From Adineta steineri (Eukaryota > Rotifera > Eurotatoria > Adinetida > Adinetidae): DNA of 64,000 bases. Of this stretch, positions 12,901 to 24,507 are shown one piece after another; within the stretch, counting starts at the first letter, position 1, and each line of letters begins with the position of its first letter. The position numbers and the translations under genes are program-made. The DNA lies in assembly GCA_905250115.1 (NCBI GenBank), contig CAJNOI010000120.1, positions 126,253 to 190,252 on the forward strand. Direction: 5' to 3'. The notes below the pieces were generated by a model. That model was not told where the DNA came from, searched no databases, and worked only from the letters and a program-made list of their open reading frames with translations.

Positions 12901-15900
12901 ACTTCCTAAGCTCGGAAGTAATTATGTGCGTATACGGTTCGTCTTTTTCGACAAAACTTCTGATTCAGTTTTCCGAAAGTTGCTTGTACCAAAAGATACG
13001 TGTCGCGTCCATCGAAATTTTAGTTTTTTTTCGAAGGAAGAGTTTTGATCGATGAGATATTGATATGAATTTGTTAAGCAGTGGAGACTCGATTTCTCAT
13101 ACGGATTAAACTGGATTGCATTGCATAGAGTCAGGAAAAATTTTCAGCGACTATTTCTGGCAGTGAAGAATTCAGATGGGCTTCATAGTCTGTCATTATT
13201 AGGAGTACACGCAGTTCAGGTTCACGAACTGGTTGAACAGTTCTTTTGAACGAACTAAACTGAACTGATCGGCATCAAATGTTCAGCGGTTAACAAACTG
13301 ATTTCAATAATTGAAATCAAATTAAAATCACAAGAAATCAAGAGATTAGGCAACTGAGGAGATTAAGAGGACTAAGGGGACTATGAGGCTAAGATGACTA
13401 ATATTGAGGGTGATAGTGTTTCTAGTCTGCTGCGTCCATCATCAACCCACATCCACGTTAACGAAAATATTTCAATAAAAGAAAGTCTTTTACGTAAATA
13501 ATATTTCCTTGAAAAAAAGAGAATTTCTTTCATTTGTTTAGTGTTGAATTATAGATTTTTGTAATATTAATTTTAGCTGAAGTTTATTTTAAACGAAATC
13601 ACAGAAATCAACTCATCAATGACTAGATGTGTTTGTGCAACTGATCCTTATTGTAAAGTTCCGGCTGTTATTTACGATGGTAGTTTAATTTATAGTGTAT
13701 CAGGTTGGATTCAAGGATGTCTTGCTATGGATTCTCTTCTTCTGTCAACATTGGAATGTTTATATGCAGATTCAGATTGTTTTCCATTATTCGTGAGTTA
13801 TACTGTCAAGCCGTTTTATAACCATTTCGAGACACCATCACATATAATGCATCCATTGGTTTATAATCCAATGAGCCGTTTTCCTCCAAATACAACTGTT
13901 TCAGTGATGTTTAGGAAAATGATGATCGAAGAATGGAATCCAGCTTCATCATATCAATCGTTTTATGAAGCATGTGCACCGATTTATTGTACTTATTTTC
14001 GAAAGATTCGTACACAAAATTTTTTTAGAGTGATGATAAAATTGATATCAATGATTGGTGGTGTTGTGGCTTTATTACGAATTATGACACCTTATCTTAT
14101 TAAATTTATTCTTCAACTACCAACAATATGTAAGAAAAAGAAACAACATCAACCAAGAGAACGAGGTAATGAGAGTTTCAATCAAATCTCCATAGATAAA
14201 CTTTAAAGTTCAGTTGATTGAAATTGAATTGTTCTGTAAATAATATCGCGCGAAGTGTTCATCAACTGGAAAACTTCTTGATATAAGACTTCATAATAAT
14301 CATCACAGTAAAACAAAAAATGTCTCATTATTTTGTTTCTTGATTAAATAATAGTCATATAATTCCATTTAATATTTGAATATTTCTAAATATTTACTCG
14401 GTATATAAAACTATTAAAAGAGAATATGTTTAATATATTTTTATTTCTCTCTAGTTCATCAAAGTTGTGCCAATCGAATGAAAATCATGATACGAAAACT
14501 GATTAAGCTTTTGTCAACAAGTTTAATTGAATTAAATATATTTTCAACACGTGATTTTGGAAGTAATACTGATCAAATAACAGCTAAACGTTATGGTCGA
14601 TGGGCAACTCGTCTTTATATCATTTTATTTCTTAGTTGTCTGATTATTCTTATCTCTTATACAACTATTCGACCAGCTAGTTTAACAGAAACTTTCAAGA
14701 AACCATGTTTTATTCGTTATACATATTTAAAAAAAACTTATGGAAATAATTTAAAATGTCCATGTTCAAAACTAGCATCAACATATGATCGATTTGTTGA
14801 AATTAAACCAGAATTTCATTTGGTAAGAGAGAATTTGTTATTTCAAAAGAATTGAATAAGCAACTTGTTATACCATGACCTTGTTGATCAGGATACAATC
14901 TTACCACCAATGCGCAGACATCCACTAGTGATTCAGCAATAGAAAACATACTATTAGTAAAATTCACAATTGAAAAAAGTTCAGAAACTCTTATTAATCA
15001 GATAGAATGAAAGAATTTTGTTTTTTTTACGAAAATTTTCAATGATAGATTTAATTAACAATTTCATTCATTCTTATCGATAGATTTGTTCAAGTGAATT
15101 CATTTCCGAAGAATGGCGAATCGGTATAACAAATGGTCTTGTTTCTAATTTATCTATTTATTCACAAAAAGATTATCGTCGATTTATTTCTGCTCATATA
15201 CAATATCTTCAAGGATTATGTCGACTTTCTCAACAGTCAATTAAGGATGCTGTTAATGAATCTTTAACATCATTATTAGTCACTATTGAACTTATCTCTG
15301 AACAGAATTTTTATAATCATCTTAATAACTCAATTGAGCAAAGCAAATCAAATGCTCCTGTTCTATTCTCTCGTCTTCTCTTCATTACTCGAACTGTTAA
15401 TCATGGAAATGCTTACATATCAACATATGGCACAAATTTCGAATATATTTCTTTGTTGACTAATGGTATGGAAGGTTATGCATATACTGAAGGTATGATC
15501 TATGATAATGAATGCTCATGTGGATTGTATTCAAATTGTACAACTCAAGCAACTTTTGTCGATGAAAATTCCTTAGAGATGATACCAGTGAAAGGATTAA
15601 AAATAGGATGTACACCAAGTGAATCATTTCGTTTATCAACTCTTGAATGTTTTTATAATCAATCATGTCTTAATCTTATTCAAAACTATACAAATTATCA
15701 TAATTCTTCAACTCCTCTTTCAACAATCTCCAGTCGTTTTCCAGAGAATACAACAATTGATGAATTAATCAAAAATTTATTCAATGAACGATGGTTCAAT
15801 CAATCCAATTATTCATCTTATTATGAACAATGTTCTCCTTTGTTATGTTCATATACTAATATTGAAAGATTTAATATATTTTATACGATAACCCTTTTTC

Positions 15901-18162
15901 TTGGTCTTCAAGGTGGTTTAACAATAGTTCTTAAATGGATTTGCCCAAAATTAGTTCGAATTGTATCAACAATCAATCGTTATCGAAAAAGACAAAAAAC
16001 ATCAATTCATCCTGACAATTCTCTTGAAATATCATCTGATAGTTCTGTTATTCATATTATAACTTTAAATGTTGAAATTCCAAGAACTGATAATATAGCA
16101 TCTGAGTATACCATCGGTATTTTCCATTTATTATTTTAATTTAAAATTTTTCTACTTTAAAAGAATTATTATTCCACCAAGTCGACGTTATTCTAATAAA
16201 ATTTTGATAATTGTATTACTAATATTTATGATCGTCGGTATTATCATTTTTTCGATTTATTATGCTCAATATGGTAAGAATATAATTTTACAGTTGATAT
16301 TCATTGTAAAACTTTTATATGAAATACAGAAAAATAAAATGTAATTTGAAAGCTCGTTTGGAAATGAAAGTGATAAACAAAAATCTGAATTCAAAAATGA
16401 CCAGAGATATCTGATGAAATAATTATTCAATATTTGTTTTTCTTCAATAGTTTCGGCAACGGATGCACCAATGGATGATAGTTTGAATACAACAACAAGT
16501 ACGATGATAATAACATCTTCGACTACACCAGGTTAGTAATCGAATTAAAATCATAGGTGAATAGTGATCGGAGAAAATGTCGTGAACATATAGTTGCAAA
16601 AAAATCAAAGTATGAACAAAATATCATATGGATTGAATGTTGCATTAATAAGATGGTGTAGTATTTCAACGGTAGATGTGAACGCGATGTTCGTTTCTCA
16701 CCTATATCCATACTCTACTCTTGAAATATCATGCCATCTGAATATTGCATTATTTTGTCCTGCGACATTTTACCCAAGTGCCATAGTTTAGCAACTTGTT
16801 TCTTGAAAAATTTAAAGGAAGCTATTTTCTGCTAATATAAAAATAATATATAAATTTGGGGGATAAATATCTGTAGTATCTTGTAAAATAACAGGATAGG
16901 ATAGAAATTGCTTTTATTTGTCAACCTGTCCTCTGATTATCTGTGTATCACACATAATGATTTATTTTATACAGAACTTAATGTTCAAGTTAATTTCTAT
17001 CAGATATAGCATTTGATTAAATTTATTTCTTTTAGAACCACTTTGTCAATCGGAATTCGAGTTGATATCAATAAATACGCATTGTGTTGGACATGTTTTC
17101 CACTCAGTTTACAGCGTTGCTGCAGATTTTAACAATGATAATCAAGTTGATCTGATGTACATTTGTAACTTTGATTTCAAACAGAAGATGACTTTATTAT
17201 TGGGCAATAGTAACAGAACATTTCAAGAACCAGTTATGTTCTCATTTGAAAGTTTTAAACTATTACAACATGTTCTTGTTGCTGATGTTAACACTGACAA
17301 TCGATCTGATTTAATTTTGATACACAAAAATGGAAAGAATAACGTTTTTACTATTTTATTTGGAAATGAAAATGGAATATTTCAAACACAAAACATGTTG
17401 TCTCAAGTAATACATCAATTTCCATATCAGATCAGTGTGATTGATGTCAACAATGATGAGAAAGTAGATATCATTATGATTCGTGAAGATGATTGTAATA
17501 TTTATGTTATGTATGGAAACGGAAATACAACTTTTTCATCAGAATTTACCTTATTTGTAGGGGTAAACTGTGATCTAGGAGGATTAGGTGTTGGTGATGT
17601 TAATAATGATAGCTATTTCGATATTATTGTAAACGATCTTACATCTTCACATATTTATGTATTTTTTGGAGAAGCTAATGGAAAATTTCAATCAGTGAAA
17701 TGGTTTTTTACTGCACTTGATACTCTAGCATCTATTATAGTTATTGGTGATTTTAATAATGATGATCAATCTGATATTGGTTTTATTTACAACAATTGGA
17801 ATGATCTTTTTTATATGATATATCAATATAACAATAATAGTTTTAGTGTTAATGAAAGAGAGAAAATTATTATAAAACGTCATCAATACATATATTCAGC
17901 TGTTGTAGGTGATATTAACGGTGATAATCATTTTGATATTATTATTAATTTGGATCGACCATCCAGAATCTATGCATTACTTGGATATGGAAATGGAAAG
18001 TTCTCTATACAAACCATTTATCCAAATGCATCTCAATTTGGTTACGACTGGCTTAGTCTTACTAATTTCAATAATTATAATTATCAAGATATAATTGGTA
18101 TGGACGCACACTCTAAACTCATAAATATTTTCTTAAACAAGCGTCAATGTTCAGCAACCTAA
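6964..18162 (+). CDS. Giant three-module membrane protein with C-terminal VCBS propeller
   Basis: Eleven exons: 6964-7135, 9221-9517, 10440-10996, 11044-11536, 11773-12380, 13577-14165, 14455-14822, 15084-16105, 16164-16273, 16451-16531, 17036-18162; 1807 residues. There are three repeats of one module: short cytoplasmic N-part, TM1, N-glycosylated Cys-rich ectodomain, TM2. Shared ectodomain marks are C-x-C, [VI]-C-x-S, F-C-x-L, a GC...STL-x-C-[FL]-Y...C block and C-x-P-x(2)-C-x-Y just before TM2. TM pairs lie near residues 47-67/399-425, 496-518/853-885 and 951-975/1292-1322. TM7 (about 1379-1401), a Ser/Thr stalk and seven DxNxD repeats follow. The A-B link is strongest: exon 4 encodes TM2 of A and half of TM1 of B. 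The B-C link needs removal of a 289-bp intron containing a stop; the C-propeller link needs a 58-bp intron. The 9517 donor is weaker than 9513 but is the one that keeps frame. Function is unknown. It could instead be two or three genes. Confidence 0.7.
7744..8465. repeat. Degenerate tandem repeat with TGGGTG palindromes
   Basis: Units of about 115-146 bp each contain the near-palindrome GGGTGAAATTCCACCCA, at about 7756, 7871, 8161, 8291 and 8436. The last is decayed. Units also share CTCCA...CCAACCCC, CATTGGAGCTA and GGTGACGTTAGCTATTACAG. The interval between the second and third copies is about two units long. Base composition is less AT-rich than the surroundings. Confidence 0.65.
9004..9068. 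repeat. TGTGGG hairpin element, copy 5
   Basis: The left arm is GAGAGTAGAGTGTGGGTGTG. The right arm is TACCCACACTCACAGACACA with a final CTCTC. It lies inside the first intron of the three-module gene. Confidence 0.7.
12381..13576 (+). other. 1.2-kb intron in module B
   Basis: Phase 0 intron between ...TTELIK and LKFILNE. I found no open frame with family features and could not define a mobile element. The boundaries are GTATGT and TTTTAG. Confidence 0.6.
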
Positions 18163-18635
18163 TAAAATTGAACAACTTCTTAGAATTAAATAAAGAGATA
18201 AATAAAAATAAATATATCCAATATTCAAACATTGTACTGTATTACCCACTGCAAATGAAGTATTCTTTTTATAACTGAAAGTATACCACAAAGTGCCTTT
18301 TATGTATGAGCGAATAATAATATAGATATGCGTCTGACTATTGTATCTACGCAACTGACTCATACAATAGTTTTTATATTTCTTTTATCACATGTTTTGT
18401 TATTGTCTCTTTTTTTTTCTTTACAATACATTAAAAGTAAAAGATAGATTATAGAGAATATAAAAGAATTTGATTCATAATTTTAATAAATGGAGGAGTA
18501 TGTTTTTCCGGGGGTATCGAAACTTTGTCAATAAGACTTTTCCCAATGACAGCAATTCGAGATTGTATTGGCGAAGATCCTAAATTACTACTTTTTAATA
18601 CTGAAAAAAATATATTTAAATGATAAAATACAACA
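18163..18635. other. Convergent intergenic stretch
   Basis: This lies between the propeller stop and the stop of the minus-strand GPCR. It is AT-rich with possible AATAAA signals near 18200. No gene was seen. Confidence 0.4.
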
Positions 18636-19613
18636 TTAAACATGAGTATTATTTTGTGTCAATGTCTGATGCGTTGATCTATGAATTGTTGGTCGTCCAC
18701 GTTGTTTTCTATAAATATTTATAATTAAATGTTTAAATTCTCGACGAAATGCTTTCGATGAAATAATATAAATATAAAATGGTGCAGCAAAATTCATATA
18801 TATTAATAATAATGCAATGCCTAATATAAAACTTTCAATTTGTGAATATTCAATACTTTTATTTAATATTATATTTCGACTAATCATCATTTCCAAAAGA
18901 ATAAAAGGATATGGAAGTGCTGTAAGAATATAAACAAATACTTCAGACATGACAATAATCAATAATTCTTTATCTCGTCGTCGAATAGGAATATCAACGT
19001 GTGCAACTGGTTGAATACGATTATGTCTTTGTTTCATATTTCTATAAGTTAAATATCCTAATGTTCCTGACGTGATTGGTGGAATTAAACCAACAAATAT
19101 TGCAATATAAATAGTATAAATTATTGAATAAATACCAAATTGACCACATTGTCGATTAATAATTGTTGTCATTATTGCAACATGACAACCAAAAATTGGC
19201 CAAAAAATAATCGACAAACAAACAAGACATTTAGCTCGTTTTGGTGTACTAAATGCTCGAAAATTTGCACGATGATTTGTAATCATAAAACGATCAATGC
19301 ATGCCAATACAATAAATGTTTTAGTTATAAGTCCAAGAATTCCTGGTATATATGAACGTAATTTACATAAAATAAATGCACGTATTGTTTCATCAGCATA
19401 ATAAAAAGGAAATAATTGAACAAAACTATTGAATGTTAAATAAATACTATTAATTATTGTTGAACTTATTAAATAAATTGAACATGCATTTTGACGTTGC
19501 CGAGCAAAAAGTATAATTATAAATATATTTCCAATATTTCCTAAAATCATAACAATTGTATATGTATAAAAATTTAATTGACTTTGAATCGTTGCTAATA
19601 TTGCTGTTGACAT
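18636..19613 (-). CDS. Divergent class A (rhodopsin-like) GPCR, copy 1
   Basis: Intronless, 325 residues, about the usual length for a small peptide or amine receptor. Seven hydrophobic segments are visible. TM1 carries G-N-I-G-N, TM3 ends in C-I-D-R-F (DRF in place of DRY), and a Cys precedes TM3 with another in the second extracellular loop (QCGQFGIY). The third intracellular loop is basic with RRRDKE before TM6. TM7 lacks a clear NPxxY and leads into helix 8 with FRREF. The ligand cannot be inferred. It resembles the receptors at 22.4 and 34.7 kb in loop and helix-8 style but is clearly diverged from them. The ATG is the first in frame. Confidence 0.85.
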   Translation of the reverse strand: MSTAILATIQSQLNFYTYTIVMILGNIGNIFIIILFARQRQNACSIYLISSTIINSIYLTFNSFVQLFPFYYADETIRAFILCKLRSYIPGILGLITKTFIVLACIDRFMITNHRANFRAFSTPKRAKCLVCLSIIFWPIFGCHVAIMTTIINRQCGQFGIYSIIYTIYIAIFVGLIPPITSGTLGYLTYRNMKQRHNRIQPVAHVDIPIRRRDKELLIIVMSEVFVYILTALPYPFILLEMMISRNIILNKSIEYSQIESFILGIALLLIYMNFAAPFYIYIISSKAFRREFKHLIINIYRKQRGRPTIHRSTHQTLTQNNTHV

Positions 19614-20928
19614 TTTGAAATATTCCGTCTTTCTGTTTGTACTTTTTTGACAATATCTTTAGATAATTTTAACTCTCTCTTTCTTCATTCTCATTGGTTC
19701 TTGATAATAATTTTTTTTTGTATAAATAAAGAATTTATATTAACGACGCAAAATTGATAAAAAAACCTCAAATAAAATTTTGTAGTAACTATTTTGCTCT
19801 AGCTTAATATAATAAAAATGATAAAATTTCGTTCTGGTTTTTACTAAGATGAATTGAGTATTATTTTGGCAAAAAACACTTTAAAAGATTAGAGAACGGT
19901 ACTATAATCTATGTAATTATTTTCTAATGTTAATGACATATACAGAATTTTGTTTTTGACATGTCCTGATAGAATTTGTAGTTCAAATATTACTAATTTA
20001 AACTAGAAAAAAGGAGGGATAATGTAAAAACTAACAAGATGAAAAGATACAATTTGACAGTTTTTTTTTGCACCGCATATATATATATATTTCTAATATA
20101 ACTGTTTCAACAAGACAAATCCAGAATTAATTAGATATTTATAGAAAAAAAACTTGTCAGTTTAGCTCTATAAAAATGAATTCAATTACTACTATATAGT
20201 AGAGATGCATATTTTACATTCTATCGAATAGAATATATCTCAAAACAAAAGATAACTTCATATAAGTGAATTGCAACGTTTCGACACGATTGTAGTTGTA
20301 TATGTACAAAAAAATCTTGTTCTTCATTTCACGCGTTTTTGTTCTTAATATTTAGGCACAAATATTTGGTTTAATTTTATCGCTGCCAAAATATTTACAT
20401 CATACAAAGAAGAGTATATAGGGATATTTTCTATTAAAATAACGTGTTTTTTTCTCTGGTGCGTTTCTATCAAAGAAAAACGTCTTGTAATTGATAGATG
20501 TTAACAAATTTTATGACTACATTTACTACTGTTATTTCTCTTGTACTTCCATTTAATTATTCACCTGAATAATGGTAATTTCATGTACATCTGTTGTACT
20601 TTGTTTAATGACCATGAATAAAAAGCACGAGGTCATAAAATAATTGACTAAAAACGTGCATTAGCAGAATTCAAAGACAAACCCAACAAGGCCGATCTTT
20701 CTCTGTCGTTCTCTTTCGTCGTCACTTCCATAGTTTACGAATAAGGAAAAAAAGAACGAAATGGAGAGAGATCTATTCATATATGTCAATACCAGAAAGA
20801 AACAAAAAAAAAAGAGAAATTGTAGGTGAGTGCGAGAAATCAAATCGATTAATTTTTCTTTTGTATAGACTACATTTAAACTTTATGCAGTCTCGCACTG
20901 TGCAGTCCTTCAGGTGAAACGATCGATA
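19614..20928. other. Intergenic, divergent promoters
   Basis: This is a 1.3-kb AT-rich spacer between the minus-strand GPCR and the small secreted gene. It contains a short (AT)n tract near 20080. The open frames present have no coding features. Confidence 0.4.
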
Positions 20929-21579
20929 ATGTCAAAATGCAAAATATTTCTATTCTTGTTGATTATAACAATCACTAGTAAAGATTTCTTTTTAGTACAA
21001 AAATTTGAATAAAACAATAAATTGTTTTTTTATTATTCATAGTTTTAGGAATTGATGGTCGATCTCTTCGTAAAAGACGGCAAACATGGCCATTTATTCT
21101 TGCTCCAGGTGGAAATACTTTTGCAGCAAGTGGTTACTATGGAATGCAAACAAATATTGCCTATCCAGAAAGTGGTATTGGTTATAATTCAAATTATCAA
21201 CCATGGAATCCATATCAACAGGGATATTATCCACAAAATCAGTTCAATAATTATAATCGTTAGTAACTAATGTAACATACATCTTGTCTCAATTTTGTTT
21301 TATTCTTTAGCATATGGCTACAATCCATCATATCCATATATGAATAATCAAAATATACCATACGGAGGACCAGGAATAAATAATGGAGTACCTTATTATG
21401 ATCAAGGAAATTACAATGGATATTATCCACCTGTAAATCCAAATATTGTATACCCACCAGGTCGCAGTGTCGGTGGACTATTGCCTCCGGGTGTAATGAA
21501 TTCGCGAACAGGTGCTAATATGGGTCAATTGAGTCAAGTTGAACGCATTAATAAACCAGCATTATCTTCGAATACTTGA
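20929..21579 (+). CDS. Small secreted Gly/Tyr/Pro/Asn-rich protein
   Basis: Three exons, 20929-20977, 21043-21258 and 21311-21579, join in phases 1 and 1 and give 177 residues. Residues 1-16 are a signal peptide (MSKCKIFLFLLIITIT). A tetrabasic site RKRR near residue 26 could be a furin-type cleavage point. The rest is low complexity, with many YGYNP, YYP and NNY steps, ending in a more ordinary tail (GQLSQVERINKPALSS). Such composition is seen in structural matrix, cuticle and glue proteins, but no family is recognised. The introns are 65 and 52 bp. The signal peptide exon is short and was found only through splicing; it is inferred. Confidence 0.7.
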
Positions 21580-22398
21580 ATAATGAAATAAATATTGACT
21601 GCTAATTATTTTTATACTGCACGAATCTGTCTTATTTAAATAAATGACTATCGATGTATTCTAAACTTTTGCAGTCTAAAAAACAGAGTTCATTATGATG
21701 AGTGTATTTTTCTATTTGCTGGCAAAACCTTTGTTCTAAATTTCTTGAAAATATAAATAGTCGTCACACTTTAGCAGTTTCACTGAGACCTATTCGAAAT
21801 GACTTTGGTTCAATTACAAAAGAATCATCATCAAGATCATTATTCAGTTCTGAAGTCGTCAAAACAATAAGCTTGTATACTATTAAAAACTTACTACATA
21901 CAAAAATAAGTTTTTAATTCTAATTATTTTGTAAATGTTTATTGTAGTGTAAAAGTTATTTCATATGTATCCTATGAATATAATCAAAAGTTAGAATTTC
22001 AAATTTTCATTTTGTTTCTTTCATTAAAAAAATTGCGCTTATTCACATTTACTAATTAAATATTTTCTTTAGAGCAAATAATAACTCAGACTATGTTCAA
22101 GTACACTTTTCTTCTAGATCGTTTGTTATTTTTTCTATCAAATTATTTAAACTAGATCTTTTCTTTACAACAAAAGATAACCTTTTTTGAACAATCTAGA
22201 CTATTTTAAATTACAATTTTCTTCCGGCTCGTTTGTTTTTTTCTTGTTTGATCATAGAATGTTCTATCACAATCTAGAAACTACTCGAGAGAAGGTACTG
22301 GTAACATTTCCCTTGACAGAACTCTAGCTATTTCGGATAAAAAGTTATAAGCATTTTACTTAACTGCCTTTTTTTGAAATTGAATAAAAATTATTCTC
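21580..22398. other. Intergenic between secreted protein and GPCR 2
   Basis: AT-rich. AATAAA follows the upstream stop. Between about 22080 and 22300 there are several related words (TCTAGATCGTTTG, CCGGCTCGTTTG, AATCTAGA) suggesting a small degenerate repeat. No gene was seen. Confidence 0.4.
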
Positions 22399-23377
22399 AT
22401 GTCGTTATTATATTTATGTCAACAAATAACAATTTATGGTGGTTTAATTCTTGTAATTATTGGTATATTTGGTAATAGTATGAATATTTTAGTATTTTCA
22501 ACAATTCGTTCTTATCGTACAACTCCTTGTTCATTTTATTTTCTTATTAGTTCAATATTTAATATTGCTTATGTAACAATAAATCTTATTTCTCGTATTG
22601 TTAGTACAGGTTATGGAATTGATTTAACTCATACATCAGTTATTTGGTGTAAAATACGACAATTTTCTCTTTTTACTCTTAGTTTAATAACAATAACATG
22701 TTCATGTTTAGCTACAATTGATCAATTTTTAGTTTCATCACAAAATGTCAAATTTCGTCGGTTAAGTAATATGAAATGGACATATCGAATTGTATTTATT
22801 GTTATCATTATTTGGGTTCTTCATGGAATACCTCCATTTTTATTTTCGGATATTTCACCAATTACAAAAACGTGTGAAAATACTAATGCAGCTTATGGTA
22901 TTTATATTCCAATATATCTTCTTGGTCTTATTTGTGCTATTCCAATAATTATTATGGTATTATTTGGATATTTAACTTATCGAAATATTCGTTTAACAAA
23001 AGGTCTTGTTAGACAATATGCTGATCGTCAATTAGTAAAAATGACATTATTTCAAGTAGTTCTTGTTGTCATAAGTTTTTTTCCATATGGAATATATAGT
23101 ACTTATAACTTAATTACAAGTGGAATGACCAAAGATGCAGATCGATTATTACAAGAATATTTTGCTTTAACAATTCTTAGTCTTGTACCTTATTTTTATT
23201 ATTCCGTAAGTATTAAGAAATATTTTTGTAAACTAGTTTCTGATTTATGTCTAGGGAAGTTGTTATACATTCTTAATATCATCTAGTCGTTTTCGTCATG
23301 CAGTGAAAGATCGAATATTATTTTGGAAACGAATAAATCAAGTATTGCCATTACCAACAGTAACATATGGAAAATGA
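22399..23377 (+). CDS. Divergent class A GPCR, copy 2, DQF variant
   Basis: Two exons, 22399-23205 and 23255-23377, join in phase 0 and give 309 residues. Reading through the 49-bp intron gives a 295-residue frame that loses the tail. The spliced form restores TM7 followed by YTFLISSSRFRHAVKDR, a normal helix-8 sequence, so the intron is well supported. TM1 has GNSMNILVF. TM3 ends in T-I-D-Q-F: the Arg of the DRY motif, which normally contacts the G protein, is replaced by Gln. The TM3 Cys (WCKIR) and a Cys in extracellular loop 2 are present. The ligand is unknown. The missing Arg suggests altered coupling, which is inference. Confidence 0.85.
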
Positions 23378-24507
23378 ACAGTGAAAAATAATATCTTTCT
23401 TAACATTTATCCTCAAATAAAATTAAATATTGTCAAAAAGATTCTAAGAATATGTTTTGAATAACTTTCGATGGGTCTTCATCGCCTCTTTCCAACGATG
23501 AGAAGCGCAATCCTATAGAAAACTATTCAAAAAATATTCACCAGCATTTTATTTTGAAATGGGTAGTAGTTTTGTTCAATATACATTTGATATTGTATGA
23601 CATTAAGTTTTACCTACTCTCCTTTCATAGAAAGTTCCTGTTTGCCTTTAAAATAATTATATATTATATAATAGAGAACTATATCGAGGTCGAATATGCT
23701 ATATTTAATTTAATACCTATTTATAAGTAGTTCAAATACAAGATCTATTTTTATCATCATTAAATGCACGTTTTTCAAACTTTTACATAATAAAACGACA
23801 TATCATTGTTTCTTTGCATATTCATTTGCTTAAAATTATTTTCTTCAACTAATCCTTTTTATCATTCTTTACAAATTCGAATATTATTTATTTAAATAAC
23901 ATGCATCATTTTCTAAGATGTACTTCAAAAATTTTATTTGTATTTGATATTCAATTAGACAAAATCATGCCACAAGTACATTTATTTTGTCAATGTTTAT
24001 TATCTACTATAAAAAAGTGAACAATCTAATCAATTCGTAAACAAATATATCGATATATTTTTTTATTACATGATTTTTCTTGACTATAATTGACGTCAAT
24101 ATATTATTTTAATTAGAAATATAGCCGAAGGAAGATAAGTTTTCTACTAAGATCTTTTTTCTAATCAATTGAAATGAATGAATTCTGTGAGAAAAATATC
24201 CAAAGCAAGTGAAACAATGCGCGGTTTTTTTCAAGTATGATAATCGAAACATTTGATTAATATGTTTCTGTCATGAAAATTTGAAATATAGTATGTGTTA
24301 TATTAATTTCCATCAGTTTGAAATGACTACTGAATGTAAAGATGAATGATCGTCGAAGAAATTCGATATAAAAAGCTCTTTTTTTCTCTTTATAAATCAA
24401 CAACACGTATTAATACTATATGTTGTACTAAATATAATTCGAAACAAAAATTTCGAAACTAAAGCAAAATGAAAATCACAATTGTGTTATTCTACATAAG
24501 TCTTTAT
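23378..24507. other. Intergenic AT-rich stretch
   Basis: No supportable gene, RNA or repeat beyond simple AT-rich sequence. AATAAA occurs shortly after the GPCR stop. Confidence 0.4.

Noticed and set aside
13619..14206. Module B as the end of a gene at 14206
   Set aside because: Possible, but a GT donor at 14166 and AG acceptor at 14454 join it to module C in frame, and A-B linkage shows that the modules are concatenated. Kept as the main alternative.
6964..16116. Direct assignment of the two-TM modules to DEG/ENaC or P2X
   Set aside because: Only the topology and Cys richness agree. Signature residues of those families were not found, so kept as a hypothesis only.
22399..23286. Unspliced 295-residue version of GPCR 2
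   Set aside because: Its last 26 residues come from a 49-bp intron and exon 2 in the wrong frame. Splicing restores a normal TM7 and helix 8.
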